A stretch of 64,000 nucleotides of DNA from Patiria pectinifera (GCA_029964075.1 CM057146.1:14217501-14281500); one strand, 5' to 3'; shown: positions 12,100-26,200, counted from the stretch's first letter. The notes: generated by a model from the letters alone, not told the origin. A program made the numbers and translations.

Positions 12100-12474
12100 A
12101 AGGCCAACAAAAAAAAGTCTCCGGTTTCTGGTATGCGCGCGCGTCGCCGTAGCCATGCGCGTCGGCAAAATGAAAAAGTTTTTTTCAATGAAAGATGATG
12201 TCTCAAAACCGCCAAACTCACTGGTTTGACTGGAATCCTGCTGCTGCACAATTTTAACGTGTTTTTAGATGGGGTTATGATCGGGAATAAGCTTTATGTG
12301 GCCTCTCTGGTCTCCCATAATATTTGCACTAAGTTTAGTCGGGCACCATTTGCAGTCATCAGCCGACATTTGAAGCAAAAAAAACAGGTAAAAAAAAAAA
12401 AAAAAGCCGCATCGCCGCACCACTTTTTGGGCAAGCTCCATACCAGAAACCGGAGACTTTTTTTTTTTGGCTTA
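12100..12474. mobile_element. Hairpin element nested in the 11.4-12.6 kb MITE
   Basis: ggccaacaaaaaaaagtctc with ccggtttctggtatg on the left pairs with the complementary arm cataccagaaaccggagac plus tttttttttggc at 12438-12472. No coding capacity. Confidence 0.55.
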
Positions 12475-13029
12475 AGGGATGTCTCATAGTTTTCAAACAA
12501 TTCAGAGGAATGTATATTTGCTACAAATTTGCCGCCGTGTAAAATTCATTTCATGGACCCGTTTAATAACAGAAGAACTAAGTAGCTTTGTGATTGGTCA
12601 ATGAGCATTGAGTCATACTCCAATAAAAAAAGTACACACACAATCTACAGCTCTATTTACAATTACAAAAAAAAAAATACTTAAAATTTCAAAGCGGCAG
12701 TGCAAGTGGCAATAATGTGCATGTCAAATTTTTGTTTTGTTTTGTTTTTAAGCTCTTAATATATTAGAACAAATGACAGACACAACTTCTATTGACATTT
12801 ACCATTCTTACAAGTTAGTACAAGAACGAAACATGGACTTTCTGAGTAAAAGAGAAAGCTTTCATGATTTCCCTAAAATTGGACTACCATAGCTATGTGA
12901 CAGAAACCTACAAAAGCATATCCGATACAAATGATCCAGTGTAACGACAACTCAAATTTGACTCGCTGAAAGTCTTAGAGTTGCATTCCCTTGCTCTTCA
13001 ACAATATTGATGTTTTTTTCTATTAACCC

Positions 13030-13215
13030 TAACTCCCTACTGAGTTTAACTAAAATCCATCACTGACTCTGCTTCACATAATGCTCCAGGACCAAATCCA
13101 CCGAAATCCACCACTGCTATAGGTGGATTTTGATGGACTTGGTACTCATGGCTTGTCTGCCAAAATCCCCAAATGGGGGATGGATTTTGATGGAGTTGGG
13201 AAGGTTAGGGTTAAT
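13030..13215. repeat. AACCCTAACTCCC…GATGGAGTTGGGA dispersed repeat
   Basis: An inverted-looking block bounded by taaccctaactccctactga and tgatggagttgggaaggtta, with agggttaa at the end. A related copy is at 29168-29395. Probably a decayed MITE. Confidence 0.5.
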
Positions 13216-13624
13216 AAATTTTCACCATGTATGTTTTATTCCAAAAAAAAAAAACCTCACCCCAAAACCCTTTTTCCTTTTTTGGCATCTGCAACCCTCT
13301 GAAAAATAGGTTTTTGTTTTGGGCACAAACAGATACGCTTTGCAAGCAGACTGGTTCCTGGTCCATACATTATTGATAGTGATTGTTGGTGGGAACCAGC
13401 CTACCCCGCGAGAATGGAATTATTGTCTGGCAGCCAATAATTCAAAATTGTGAAGTAATAATTTAACAACTACAATTGGGCTGATTTTGTTTAGGTCAAT
13501 GTCTCCTTCAAAAGTGAAAAACCTTTGTATAGCTAGAAAATAGCAATGCAGAAAAGTAGTTTAAAGTCAAATATAGCGTGGGGAATACATCTTTAAGTAG
13601 CTTTTTTTCAAACACATCATTTGC

Positions 13625-13745
13625 AAGAGTGTGTGTATGAGTACTTTGTCATGAGTACAAATACAGGTCATTTTATTCTTGCGAGTACGAGCATGAGTAA
13701 GAGTATGAGCACAAGTACATTTTCACGAGTATGAGTACCAAAAAA
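13625..13745. repeat. GAGTAY hexamer minisatellite
   Basis: Degenerate tandem gagtac/gagtat/gagcac hexamers (for example gagtacgagcatgagtaaga). Lies just beyond the 3' end of the CEP72-like gene. Confidence 0.6.
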
Positions 13746-13915
13746 ATGTACTCCCAGTGCGCGCAACAGGGGTGTCTCCCCTATGGAGTAGTCACTGAGT
13801 GCAATCTCCTGTTTTGGGATGGCGTCCATAAACAGCATCAATACCGAGTACATTATGTGGAAAATACTCAAGTAAAGATCAATTCATATGCACACAAAGG
13901 CAAATGCTGTATGAC

Positions 13916-13921
13916 TTTATT
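13916..13921 (-). promoter_or_regulatory. Candidate poly(A) signal of the CEP72-like gene
   Basis: AATAAA on the minus strand (TTTATT on plus), about 165 bp past the stop codon at 14084. It is placed where a 3' end would be expected, but no transcript data support it. Confidence 0.45.
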
Positions 13922-13954
13922 GCAAATTTGCACCTGAACCTTTGCCATGATGTC

Positions 13955-14036
13955 AGGATTTCGCATTTGCGATGCACATTTGCGACGCGCATTTGCGACG
14001 CGCATTTGCGATGCGCATTTGCGATGTGCAGCCAAT
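13955..14036. repeat. GCGCATTTGCGAC minisatellite in the predicted 3'UTR
   Basis: Five to six copies of a 13-nt unit (gcgcatttgcgac and one-base variants) between the CEP72-like stop codon and the AATAAA signal. It would be transcribed as part of the 3'UTR. Confidence 0.65.
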
Positions 14037-14083
14037 AGTTTCGTAGGGAAACACAATTGTAGTTTGAAAACAACAAAAATTGG

Positions 14084-14273
14084 TTACAGCACACCATTGG
14101 CGGTGGCATAGCCCAGACCCGCGTGCCTGCCAGCACTCTGCATGTTGGGTGCCAGCTCTACGGTGCGCTTCAGCTCACTGTACGACCAATGCAGCTGCTT
14201 GACTTCCTCTAGGTGGCGCTGTTTGGTTTCATCTAACTCCTGCAGGAGATGATCGTTGGTAGTGACCAGAGAC
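14084..14273 (-). CDS. CEP72-like: CEP72-like terminal exon with stop
   Basis: Acceptor cccttgacag|. Reads SLVTTNDHLLQELDETKQ, RHLEEVKQLHWSYSELKRT, then a Gly/Ala tail GYATANGVL and TAA at 14086-14084. The last helix of the coiled coil is followed by a short non-helical tail. Confidence 0.82.
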
Positions 14274-17200
14274 CTGTCAAGGGGGATGAAGGAATCACAT
14301 TTTAGCAGGATTTTAAAACGGTTGTTCTTGTTTCCACAGCGACTGAATAGCATTGCAAACTGCATACTGTTTTGAGTGCCATGAAACATATTGATAATTT
14401 AAGGCACATATAGGATCATTAGCTTTTCATGTATTTTGTTTGTTTCCAATAATAAATAAAACCACCCAAAATCAAAAGACGAATGTTCAAAACCCAACCT
14501 CTTGAAGTTTCAGCTCAGTGGATGGATATTACACTTTTCAAGAAAATAGTGAAAAATCACGCACAACTTGTTAATCATGAAACAAGATTTTGTCAACAGC
14601 ACTCTTTATTTCCAAAAATCAGTCAATTGACAGATCGTGGGAAATCACCTTCATTCCTTCATTTCTTGTAAAGACAGAAAGCCAGACAGAATAAATTTCA
14701 CGGGGTGTTTAGTACCTGTACAATCTTAAATCCAATTAAGTTTTTTTTTTATAATAACACGGTAGGTTACTTTTGGAATATATGCAAATGATCCTATATG
14801 CCTTGAACCGTTCTCCAATCCTCATATCATTTGTAGCTTGTAAATTAGAGCTTTATCAGATCTATTATGTCAAACTTCTTTTGCAATGACGGAACTTCAG
14901 TTCAAAATGTTTGAGATTCCCTTTAGGGTCTTAACGTCAAGTCCATCTTACTTTCGTATGCGACTATCAACCACCTGTAGTAGAAATTCTCAGTTTTTGA
15001 GATAAGTGCACATTTTTATTCATGTAACAGAATACTGTATTAGGGCATTGGTAGTATACAAACACAGCATGGTTTGAGGGGAAGTAGTTGCAATCACTGG
15101 TCCCGAGGAGTAGGTCAGCTTGACTACCTCCCAACGCAAATCCAGAAATAAACCATGCTGTATTTGTTTTTGCTACACCTCATAAATATTTAGTAGGCTC
15201 ACTGCCTTTTTAGTTGCCTCACTGCCTTGTCGATAACGGCCTTCGTAGATTTTGCATCTTTATTCAGCACAAGATATTCAAGTTCTTCGTCAGTCAGTGA
15301 AATAGTCTGGTGCCAACACTCTTTAATGTGTCTTTACTGCACTAGTTACAAGGACTATAACAACAGACTGGTTCCGTAAAGATTACGTGCCATAGACTAC
15401 ATGTCTACGAGGCAGGTTCCAGAGGGAATTTTTTTGGTGCTACCAGAAAAAAATACCCAGGGCAGCGAGCTGGATACTCAACGGGATGACGTCACCTGGG
15501 CGTGTATCACTTTTACTTCACGGACGCGCAGCGTAATTGGCCAATGACGTGCTCCAATTTAATCAATATTTATGAGGTGTAGTAATGCCAACTATACACA
15601 GCAAGTTGACTTACTTGTGGCTTTCCTGCAGCATAGTGGCAAGTTCCTGCAGCTGGTTGAAGTGTTTGACGTGAAGCCTCAAACTCTCATTTTCCATACG
15701 CAGCTTCTCAATTTCCCTTTCCAAAACACCTGCCAATCAATTAAAAAACACACAAAAAAAACCCCCCAAAACACCAGATTACTCGTGTGGAAAAATAAGT
15801 TCCTTGCATTCTACTGATGTGAAGTGACTGAAGTTCAGTGGCAACTCAGATTTTATTGATAGCCATTTTCTCTGCAGAATATTATACAAATAAAACATGG
15901 TTTGAGGGCTGACAGTCAATATTAGCTCCCCGAGGTATTGCAAGTTGACAAACTAGTTTCCGAAGCCGACCACCAATGTTCAGGCATGCAACTGGGAATT
16001 TAGAAAAAAAACGAGGGAATTCCAAACCACACAAGACTTTGTACAGTGTTTTTCAATTCGTAATGGCATTCAAGGTTGCATGCCTGTATGTTACAGCTAC
16101 TTAAGACAAACAAGTTCAGAAATAAACCATATTTTTTACTTGTTTTACTATAGTTCATATTCACCAAAATGTCATTGTGTTATGCTTCAGATTTCCCAGA
16201 CAAAATGTTGTTGTGTGTGTGCGCACCACCTCTTTGCGCTAGTTTCAAGATTGCTTTATAAAGCGCACACGCAGAAGACTACTGCCCAGCTAACCTGTGC
16301 AGTAAGCTACTGTGCATGCGTAATTAAGCTTTGCGTGAAACCTTGTGTGTGTAAGCTTGGTATGAATTAGAACTCGGCTCTCATTCATGAATATGTATGA
16401 GGTATAGTAATTAGAAAATATGACATGGGGCTTCTGGTTTTCTAGAACTGGAAATCTATCATCAGTGCTTTCATTTTTTCCCCAAAACACACTTACCAAT
16501 GTGAGATTATCTCAACATAAATTGTAGCTAATTGGGGTTTTGCTGAGATAGCTAGTTGATAAAGTGATGTGAGCTAATAAATATAGTTTGAAAACAAGTG
16601 GAGGGAATATCAAACAAGTTACACTTGTCAAACAACACTCAACATTTTCTAGCTCAATTGAGAATATATGTGAGACGTTCTGACATAATGAGACAGAGCT
16701 GGGCATAGGTTGAAATGAGGGTTTGCGGGGATTAGAATGAGGACAAAATAGTCCTTACTGTTTGTTGGACTTCAATCGGACATTCCCTTGACAAGTTAAT
16801 GGCTGTTTAAAGTTTGTCTTTTCGACATGACAAAAAGTAAAATACAGAGAAAAAGGCCTTTAAACTTTCAAAGTTGTATTTGTGAAAATGTAAGTTGCCA
16901 ATTGTTTTTCCTTAAAACTACTTTTATTCAACAATTTTTAAATGTTACTTTAAAATATGTGTAGTAGACAAATCAAAGAATATAAATATCCATACATCTG
17001 AACATCAGAAAAAAATTCACCCCATTCGTTTTGTTTTTTGCATTTTCCTCCACTACGGCCTGTGCCCAGTTCTGTCTTATTTGGCCTGAACACGTCACAT
17101 ATAATGTTGAACAATCTATAAAAAAAGACTCTTAGATGTATCTTTTGCAGCCTTAATTCAAGAAACTTCTGTTTCAGAAGAGGTAGCCTAATTACCTGAG

Positions 17201-20200
17201 CGAACACATCTGGCCGTGTGTTGACTGCTGTCTTCTGACCTAACACCTGACCTATAAGTTGTCATGTCACCTGATTGTGCTTCACCCTGCTCTGCCACCT
17301 GGTATGCCTGGAGTTTCCTCATTTCAACAAGTACTGCGTCCAGTTCATCTTTCAGATTTGCCTACAAAGTAAGAAAATAGTCAACATAATGGAAAAAATA
17401 ACGAAGAAACCCTTTATCCTGATCTACATGTATCTTATTGACAAAAACGATGTGGTCTCTGACATTTTTGCAGGAACTTTGAGGTACAGATCGCTTGAAT
17501 CAAATTTTACGTAGCTGTTGGTAGACTGGTTCCCAGTCCCTACATTATGGATTCCAATGCAGGCCTGGACACGAATTTTTTTCTTCCAAACGACATCCAC
17601 ATACATGGTTGTTTAGCGCTCTCTACGATACTTTTATGATACGCACGCAGGTATATAATAATTTGTTTCCCCACATTTTGAGGAGCAGTGCAACAGCTCA
17701 GTCGATAGAAGGTAGGATTTTGCACCGCGAGGTTGCGAGTTCGATTCTCGGTTTTGCACCCGAATTTTTTTCCTTTTCTAACCAGAGTCTTTGGAGGATT
17801 TTTTTTTAAAGGAAAATAAAGTCTGAATTTCATAACCTTCAAATTCACTTTTTTATTTAAATTTTATATTTTCTTCTCATGTTTTTATAAAAGTTAAGTC
17901 CAAAACGCCATAGCGTACACCCATATGTGGATGTCATTTGGGAGAAAAAAAAATCGCGGCCTGGACCAGTCTATCCTGCAAGCACTGAATTACTGTCAAA
18001 TGATTTGATCTTTGTAAAGTAATTATTCCATTACTACATAGATAAGGGCAGATTTTTGATGTTCAATGTCTCATTTGAAAGTAAGTAACATTTGTATTGC
18101 TAGAAATAGAGCAATTTAAAAAAACTATATATATCAAAGTAACATGGCGAGAGGAGTTTTAAGCGTGGATTTCCATCTTTAATACAACCAGACAGAGCCA
18201 ATTTTTGGGGATAGGGTTGGGGGGGGGATAGGGTGGGGGGGGTGGAGGGGCGGAGGGGTTGAGGTTGGGAATTGGGGGTGGTGGTTGGGGATAGGGGTAG
18301 TGGATGGGGTTGGGGATGGGGGTAGTGGATGGGGTTGGGGGTGGGGGTAGTGGATGGGGATGGGGTGGGATTGAGGGTGGGGGAGGGGTTGGAGGAGTAG
18401 AGGATGGGTTAGGTGGGTGGAGTACGGGCACAAATGGGATGATCAATCCACCTACCACTTGATCCTGGCTAGCTCGTAGGGCCTGTCTCAGCTTGCTGGT
18501 CTCTGTGGAGGATTCCTTGGGGATTTCTGGTCTCGGCTGCGATACGCTGGCTATGATCCTGTTCATTAGTGTTGACAGCAAGGTGTGTGCCTGGCCTGTC
18601 CAAGGGGCAAAATGTACAGTGTTGAATGGCAAGCTGAAACATCACTTACATTAAAAAAAACCTGTCCCTGTGATTCCATCTCTGTAGGAGAACTGCAACT
18701 GCCTATTTTACGCAATCAAGCACGCATTGCGCAGTGTTGAAAATGTTCCAAACATGCCGCTTGTTGCACGAAATGTGTTCGAATACGATGCAGCAGATGC
18801 GCGTTATGCAAGTTGACAGCTCAAAATGCCGATGCACGTGGATGGTCTGTAGGAAATGACATCAATTGAACAAGACCTATTTACTACCTTAAAGTTGTTC
18901 TGCAAATACACAAAACAAATCAGCTTGCTCTATCATGTGCTTTATACTATTAACAAGCTTGTAAGCACTTCTATCCTCTCAGAATTGCCTGATCTTTCAT
19001 TAAATGTTGAAGCTGGTCACTCTACAATACGAGCACTGTCTGAAATAGACTGTCTTCAAACAAGATTCGAGTCACAATTCCATTAAAAGTCTGGGATTGA
19101 TCTTGCCCAAAAGCCACAACAAAACCTGCTTGGGGGTAGCAGGCAATTTTCATTGTTTTTTGGCAAAGCTAACAGTGATTTTGTGTTGATTTGCATGTAG
19201 ATATTAAATTCTGAACCGGGCCGAGCGAAAAGGAGCAAGACCTGTCAAACTATTTAAGACCAATAAATGTTTATGGTAGGATTGGCATTTCTTCAACTAA
19301 ACTATGTAAATAGTTTTGAGTCTTTAATTATAAAAACAAGAGTGACAGAAAATGATGGCATTTACGCAAGTACGTAAAAGATTAAGTTGGGAAGTGCCTT
19401 ACTTTGGAATTTGCCATGCCTGTGGAGTGACTTGGTGCCGTTCCAGTATCTGTCCACCAGCGAGAGGAAGTTATCTAAGAACAGATTGAGGTCTACGTGG
19501 CTGTCTTCTGTAGGCGTTGGCTGGGTGTCTGAGGCGCCCTCTAGAGGATGCGTGTTGACGTGGTCGTGCTGGCTGCTTGTTCCTTCCGGTTCCCGCAGTC
19601 GGTCATTGTGATCTGCAAAAGTGAATTAGTGAAAATTAAACCTTCCTAGAAATCACAATTGTCTAGGCGCAGAAATTTGAGAAACAGGACCAAACAAATA
19701 GTGTGCCACTGTAAAAGGCAATGAATTTTGTGCCACTGATGCATTATAAGCATCCAGACTCCAACCAGTTTTAAACAGAGTGTTTAAAATCGGCCAAGCA
19801 CACATTTATTCCTTAGTAAATCAAAAGTCAGTTCACAAGTCCAGTCACAAGTAAAAGAGGAACAACAAAGGAATGTCTTTGTCACAGTTAATTTGAACAG
19901 CTTGTGACTTGGCTTGGGACTGGATAAGTTGTGATTGACGTGTGAGAACTCAGCGAAGACTTGTGATGGGCTTCAGTATAGCACGTGTGGTGCTTTAAAG
20001 CAAAATAATAATGAAAGTTAAATGAAACATATCAATTCCTTTGCATGTCTGAAATTCAACAACCAATGTGCAAGTTGCACAGTGGTTTTTGAATTTCAGA
20101 CATGCCAAAGAATTGACATGTTTCATTTCACTTTCAAATTTTCATTTAACTGACAAATTTTGTTCAAATATTAAAGCTTTTAAGACTTGTTGCGATTCAC

Positions 20201-23200
20201 AGCATTTAACAGCAGCCAAGTATAATTTACTGGTCATGTTTAAGTCTGCAAGTCTAAGGCCATGTCGGAATCTCTTGGCTATGGCTGGTAGTAACACACA
20301 TGTCTATGCGTAGTGGCTGCAGCTGCTACCATAGGTGCATGCATAATTGCAAGCACTTGGCCAAGTAGTTTGGATGCAGCCAAACAGAGCCGTATGCAAA
20401 GCTTATGCAACTTTGAAATTGGAAGAAAACAAAATTATGAGCCTGAAATTACCCGGATGAGGCGTGAAGTGTCCTCTTGACGTGTAAGCCGTGTAGGCCT
20501 GGCTCTCCTCAGCGTACCTCGCGTTGGAGTCCCGGTTGGAATCTTGCCCGTTCTCGCTGTCGCTGAACTGTACCCTGACTCGTTCCTTGCTTTGCAGGTG
20601 GCTTCCTGCAGGGTGGGTCGGGGAACCTTTGTGTTCATCAGGTGGTGAGTTCATTATAGCACACAGATGTTGGGGTTGATGATTATTAGAGTTGAAGACT
20701 GGATTCTTTGCGACTGTTTAAGTGCCGACTTGGGCACCGATAATGGAGTCAGGGGCTTGGCAATATTTGGGAAATCGTGAGATTGGTGAGCAGTGGGTGA
20801 AATGAGGAAGGATACAGATTTAGCATTAGCCCTACTTGGGTTGCTGTCGACAGGCGTTTTGGAATTCTTGTGGGAAAGACTTGAGTCATTAGCTGTTGTG
20901 ATATTTGGTTGAGTTTTTTGTGGGGCAATTTCAGCCGAGGATGCAGCAAGGGGTTGGAACTTTTCGTCCTCTTGGAATGCTTGACGAGGGGAGCTATAGA
21001 GTTTGTAATCAATTTTTTTTCCAGAAACATTTTGAGTTTTATTTTCAGTTGTTTTTGTGGGAGCGATGCTAAAGGCATACCATATTCCCACATATGCGTA
21101 TATTACTTGAAGCATTTGCATCACATCTTCTGTTTCCAATAGTTTCACTTGAAACACGGCCGTTCAGTTTTGGATTTTGATCCCCCCAATCTTTTGGTGA
21201 GGTGATCTTATTGAAAGTTTTGACATCAGGAGTTGAAACTGGAACGTGTTGTGGATTCGAAAATTTCACCTGAGTGTCAGGTGAAATATTTTGTTTGAAA
21301 CTATCGTGAAGTTTGGTTTGTGCTGAATTTGATGAGGAAATCAATTCTTCTGGATGGCGTTTTTTTGAACCACACTTCGGCTCTGCGTGGAATGATTTCA
21401 GCCGTGATTCGCCTGTGCAATGGTCGTCGAGATAGGACTGAATGACGGTGTTTTTCAGAGCAGAGATGTTATGGTACATAGTAATGACAGGCCTCATTCC
21501 AATGTCGGGGCTGGCGTTAGGTGTTAGCAAGCCAGGGGTTTGTTTGTGGGGGTGATGGGTAGGGGTAGGGGAAGGGATTTTGTCTTGAGGAGAAGGTTTA
21601 GGTGAGTAAAGAGTGGATAAAGAGGCTTTGTTATCTGTTTGAAAACAAGCATCATTTGTATAGAAAACAATGATGTTATTTGAAGCAAAGAAAAGAAAGA
21701 AACAATCACTTTCAGTCACATATACATCACGCCAAAGCAAAACCTGTTATTTGTAAAAAAAATATTGTCCATATCTTTCACATTCTCTGGTGCACTGAAA
21801 AGAGGGATATGTGTGTGGAAACCTCCATGTATGTGCTTGTTTAACCAGTTCACGCCGGGATTATTTTGACAAGAACGGAACGAGGCGCGGGATTAATAAT
21901 CGACCTCAAAGCCAGGCGGGTAGAAGCCATCACCTCGGGCAGCACACTCATATTTCTTGCCTCGCTCGCTGCAAGCAGGTCGAGACAGATATTTCCGGCC
22001 TCGCTCCCTGCGTGTTTATCCGTCATCCGTTCGAATACCGCAAAAACCTTTGCGTGTATACACGCCCATCCGGCACGAACCGGTTAAAGGTAGAGATATT
22101 ATTTGCAGCTTCAAAAGTAACTGACAAAATTATTGTTGAAAAAGCATAATTGGGTTAATTAATAATAATAGTGGCACTAAACTCCCTATGAAATGATTCT
22201 TTCTGGCATGCTGTCATTTTGAAGAAAACAAGAAAGAAGGTAATTTCCAAGATGCGTCTAAAGACGCATTTTGGAAATGCAAGGACTTGTGGTGGACTTG
22301 TGATAACGAGGACTTGTGATGGACAACACTGTTTTGACATGCTTTGTGCCTTGAAACACATGATGCATTCATATTGACAACGGACTATGTTCCAAACACA
22401 GGTGTTTTCTATATATTTATACACACATTTTGCATGGAATAATTACCTGCGATGTCCGTACCTCCGGATACCTCCAATCCCAGCATCCTTTCCTCCAGGT
22501 TGCGTTCCTGATTGCCGCTCCCGTCCTCGTCCAGGCATTGGCTCTCCGAGGCCCGCCTAATCTGGGCAGCTGGTGGGGCAGGGCTTGGGAGGGGGAAGGA
22601 GGGTACTTGGTGCTGGGCAGGTCCACGACACTGGAAGGCCTCGGGTCGGCTGACTCTCTGTTGAGGCGTTCTGCACAAATTACAGGCAAGACAAATTTTA
22701 ATAATAAACCAAACAAAGAAATTGAACGATTGGGGTTTGTACCTGTGAAAATCCTATCGATCGGTTCTTCCAGCATTGTGTACATGTAGTTTAAAATTTG
22801 GCACTGTGAACCACAAGCGATTACACATACAAACTGTTGCAGTTGCGCCCAGTCCTTCTGATTTGAAAATCACAGGCGTGTGGGAAAAAACACACCTGGA
22901 TTTTTCTAGGTGTGTGGTTTTTCTAGGTGTGTGGTTTTCTAGGTGTGTGATGTGGTCCAGGGAAATTCAGGCGTGCAATTATTCACACTTCTCGGGCAGC
23001 TTTAAAGTGTGCGATAGTGTGGGGGTGTGATCGCACGCCTCAAATCAGAAGGACTGTGCGTCCTCTTCAGGGTCTAAAAAGGAAACAAAATATGTTCTGA
23101 TACAGCCTAGGTGCTTAAAGGGGCACTAGGTCCTGGAATCCCCGAACATTTCATGTTTTGGATTGTTTACTTAGCCTATTTCAAACATCTGGTTGAAAGG

Positions 23201-26200
23201 AAACCAACCTAATGTGTTACCGTTCCCGAGAAAAGAGGAAAAAAACTTGTTTACAGCTTGTTTACATCGGACATGACGGAGTACGAATACGTTTTTCATG
23301 TCCTTCTCAGTGCACGATCACACGTTGTGTGTCTCAAGGGAACAGCGTGACCAATCACCAATGCAAAAAGAGGTTTCTTCAAAGTCCACAAAAGGCGAAC
23401 ACTTTACGAATGAAATCACAACTAGTATCCAAACAGCTCGAATTTATGGGGTCTAAAAGTGGACCCCAAATTCGTTCTCGCACGCATAATACAGGAATAA
23501 CACAAAAACGCCCAGTTTTGAAAGGAGAGAGTTGTGTGGATGTTTATATCCTACTTTTAAATGTTATATCTGATTAACATCATCTTCTTCAAAGGGCTCT
23601 TTTTAGCGCAATTGAGCTGTTCCAGGAGACAGTGTCCCTTTAAGCTGTTGAAATATCTTGACTACGACAGGCGATTTTGCTTATGGAAGCATTTAAATCC
23701 AATTTCCAATGCAGCCTCTTTCAATGAAGAGGTCACTCTCTTAAACTCTTCAAGCCATCCCTGAAGAAAACATTGGATGTAGGAAGAACTTCTTCACCCA
23801 AAGAGTAATAAACACCTGGAATTCCCTTCCACAAGCAGTAGATGCCAAAACTGTAGCAACATTCAAGAAAAGACTGGATTCTCACTGGAAGGAGGAAAAG
23901 ATAGGATATGGGGTCACAAAGGCTATGCCTAATTAATTTACCCATTAAACCGTAAGTAGTAAGTAAGTAGTAATGCTGATTGTAGCCAAGTAATTTGGAA
24001 GGTAGCCTTGTGCAAGATTCCTGCTTTACAATCTTAAATGCAGTATTTTGGGAACCCGGAAAAGGCTTCAACCCGGTACTAAACCATTGCCTATTATGAG
24101 GACAGTCAAAACGCCCTTTAGAGGTTCTTCACGGAGTCCATACCTCATGTGGAGTGCGTGGCAGCCTGGGAGGCCCTGGCCTTGGAGCCTGTATGAGTAT
24201 CCCTGGGCCGGCCTAGATCACCGCCGGACCGGGCAATCCAGGTCCAAGACGTCACAGTCATCATCGTCAAGAACTGGGTGATAAACAACAACAGTAGACA
24301 CTTGGGGCAATTCCACGGTAACGGGAAGGACGTTTTCACTCATTAAACAAAATTTCAAATGTATTGTATCACAGACACTGTTCATAAGACAGCAAACAAA
24401 TGTCACAATTGTATTGCTATAATGCTACTTTCATTTTCCACACTTTTGGGGGCATGAATGCCTCTCATTTATGAATTATGAATATTAATGAGGTCGGTAA
24501 CTTGAAGGGCGAGTAAAACGGACAAGGGTTTTCCAACTTACTCGCTTTTTGCAAAAACTCTGTGATTTATGGGGCAATTATATTTTAAAGGTAGGGAATG
24601 GAATCCCTGAAGCTTTATTTATACTATACCGCCTTTCATTTGACTTTAAGTGTTTCGGTTATACTAATTACAACGCTTAAGCAGATTATAATTTGGTAAC
24701 GGAAGGACGGTAACAGAAAGAACAAAAGGTTTACTCAATTATAGCATAAACAAAATGTGAATTTACACTAATTATACAAGTGAAACAAATTGCTTAAATG
24801 TGTAACTGAATGTGAAATCAACAATATGCAGACCTGGCATAAATAATTATACCCAAGAAACTATTGAGATAAAGATAGAAGACTGCTAATTAATGATAAC
24901 AAAGAAGAAACGAAAACAACCCAAAACACATAATTCAGAACACAGGACTACTACAAAAATAGACTTCAAACCCATCACCTCAATCCTTAAAAGTTTAAAT
25001 ACACAATATTTGAACTCTTGAGTATATTGGCTACATGTTCACCAACAACTTTTAATAATAATACCGGTAGGTTCAAAGGTTTACCTAAAGGGTGGTGGCG
25101 ACCAGCCTACATGTACATTTATGGTCAAAACACCTACCGGTAAAATTGAGGGCTTCGGTTAGGTTTTGCTTTTAATTAAACTTTAAAATCAATGTTTGAA
25201 ATCAAATTACAATGATTTAGAGAGTAGTAACAATTAATGTATAAACATCCAAACTGAAGTTGTTAACTTGGGCATAATTTGTCAAAGACTGCACTCTCAC
25301 ATGTCTTACACATGTAAATTGAATAAAGTGCCCCAAAGTACACGCACTGTACTTTCTGCCATCTCATTTTTGACTTAATTTGCTTCTGGAATGGCTTCAC
25401 AGAATCTCGTGATCTTTCTCTATTGTCCATGAATGCTGATGGCAGCAACTTTATGATTTGATTTTCTGCAACAACTCCATACATGTACAAGCACTGGTAC
25501 ATCAGCATGTGCACATGTACATGTACATTGTACATGTTGTACATGCCTGTGCCTGCAAATTGTAATAAACACCTTGCCCTGCTTATCCCGCTTTTGTGAG
25601 AAGGTGGGTCACATGGATGTCCTTTCAACGCTCATGATACATGCATGTATTTGCAGTGATTTTCATTATTCAAACATGAGCGCATATCGTCGAACACTTG
25701 ATAAAAATACGATTTGTCCTTCGTTGTCATTCATTCTTCCGCTATCAATTTGTAACGGAAGGGACGGATTTAATTAATTGTAATTAAAAAACGAGAAGTA
25801 CAGCAGTGTCAGTTATAATGTCATATTGAAGGCCTACCTAAACTTGCTTTGCAATAATAACTTTCAATGCATTCATACTGCAAGTTTTAAAAATAAATTA
25901 AAAATATGTATTTTTTCGTAAGTAAAGGACATTTTCAAGGCTGAAATATTAGAAGTCACTGAAGCTTAAACAAATTACGCAAAATGTTAAAAACAAGTTT
26001 TAGCTCGGTTTTTCAAGACCAATACTTCCCTCATGACAGAAACTGATGGCATTAGTGCATATTTTTGTGTGTCTATTGGTAGAATACTTTCATATCACTA
26101 TTAACTACACATTTTTAGGATTAAAACAGGATTATTACATAATCCTAGTTTTTGGTACCGAAATGTATAAAAAATTAAATTCACTTCAAATCTTGAAAAT

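Larger units (their letters stand above)
11361..12566. mobile_element. TTAAAGGGCCCATG MITE carrying nested elements
   Basis: The left end TTAAAGGGCCCATGTAATGG is matched by the complement of the right end CATTTCATGGACCCGTTTAA. About 1.2 kb long, it holds a second element at 11525-11783 and a third hairpin element at about 12100-12474. The long open frame through 11377-11922 is a by-product of these repeats, not a gene. Confidence 0.7.

Noticed and set aside
18159-18455. Pro-rich extension of the CEP72-like frame past the exon donor
   Set aside because: It is the translation of a C-rich minisatellite and lies beyond a good GTAGGT donor that fits the next exon's phase.
21866-22149. Arg/Ala-rich open frames on the plus strand
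   Set aside because: Coincide with a GC-rich MITE (21840-22088).
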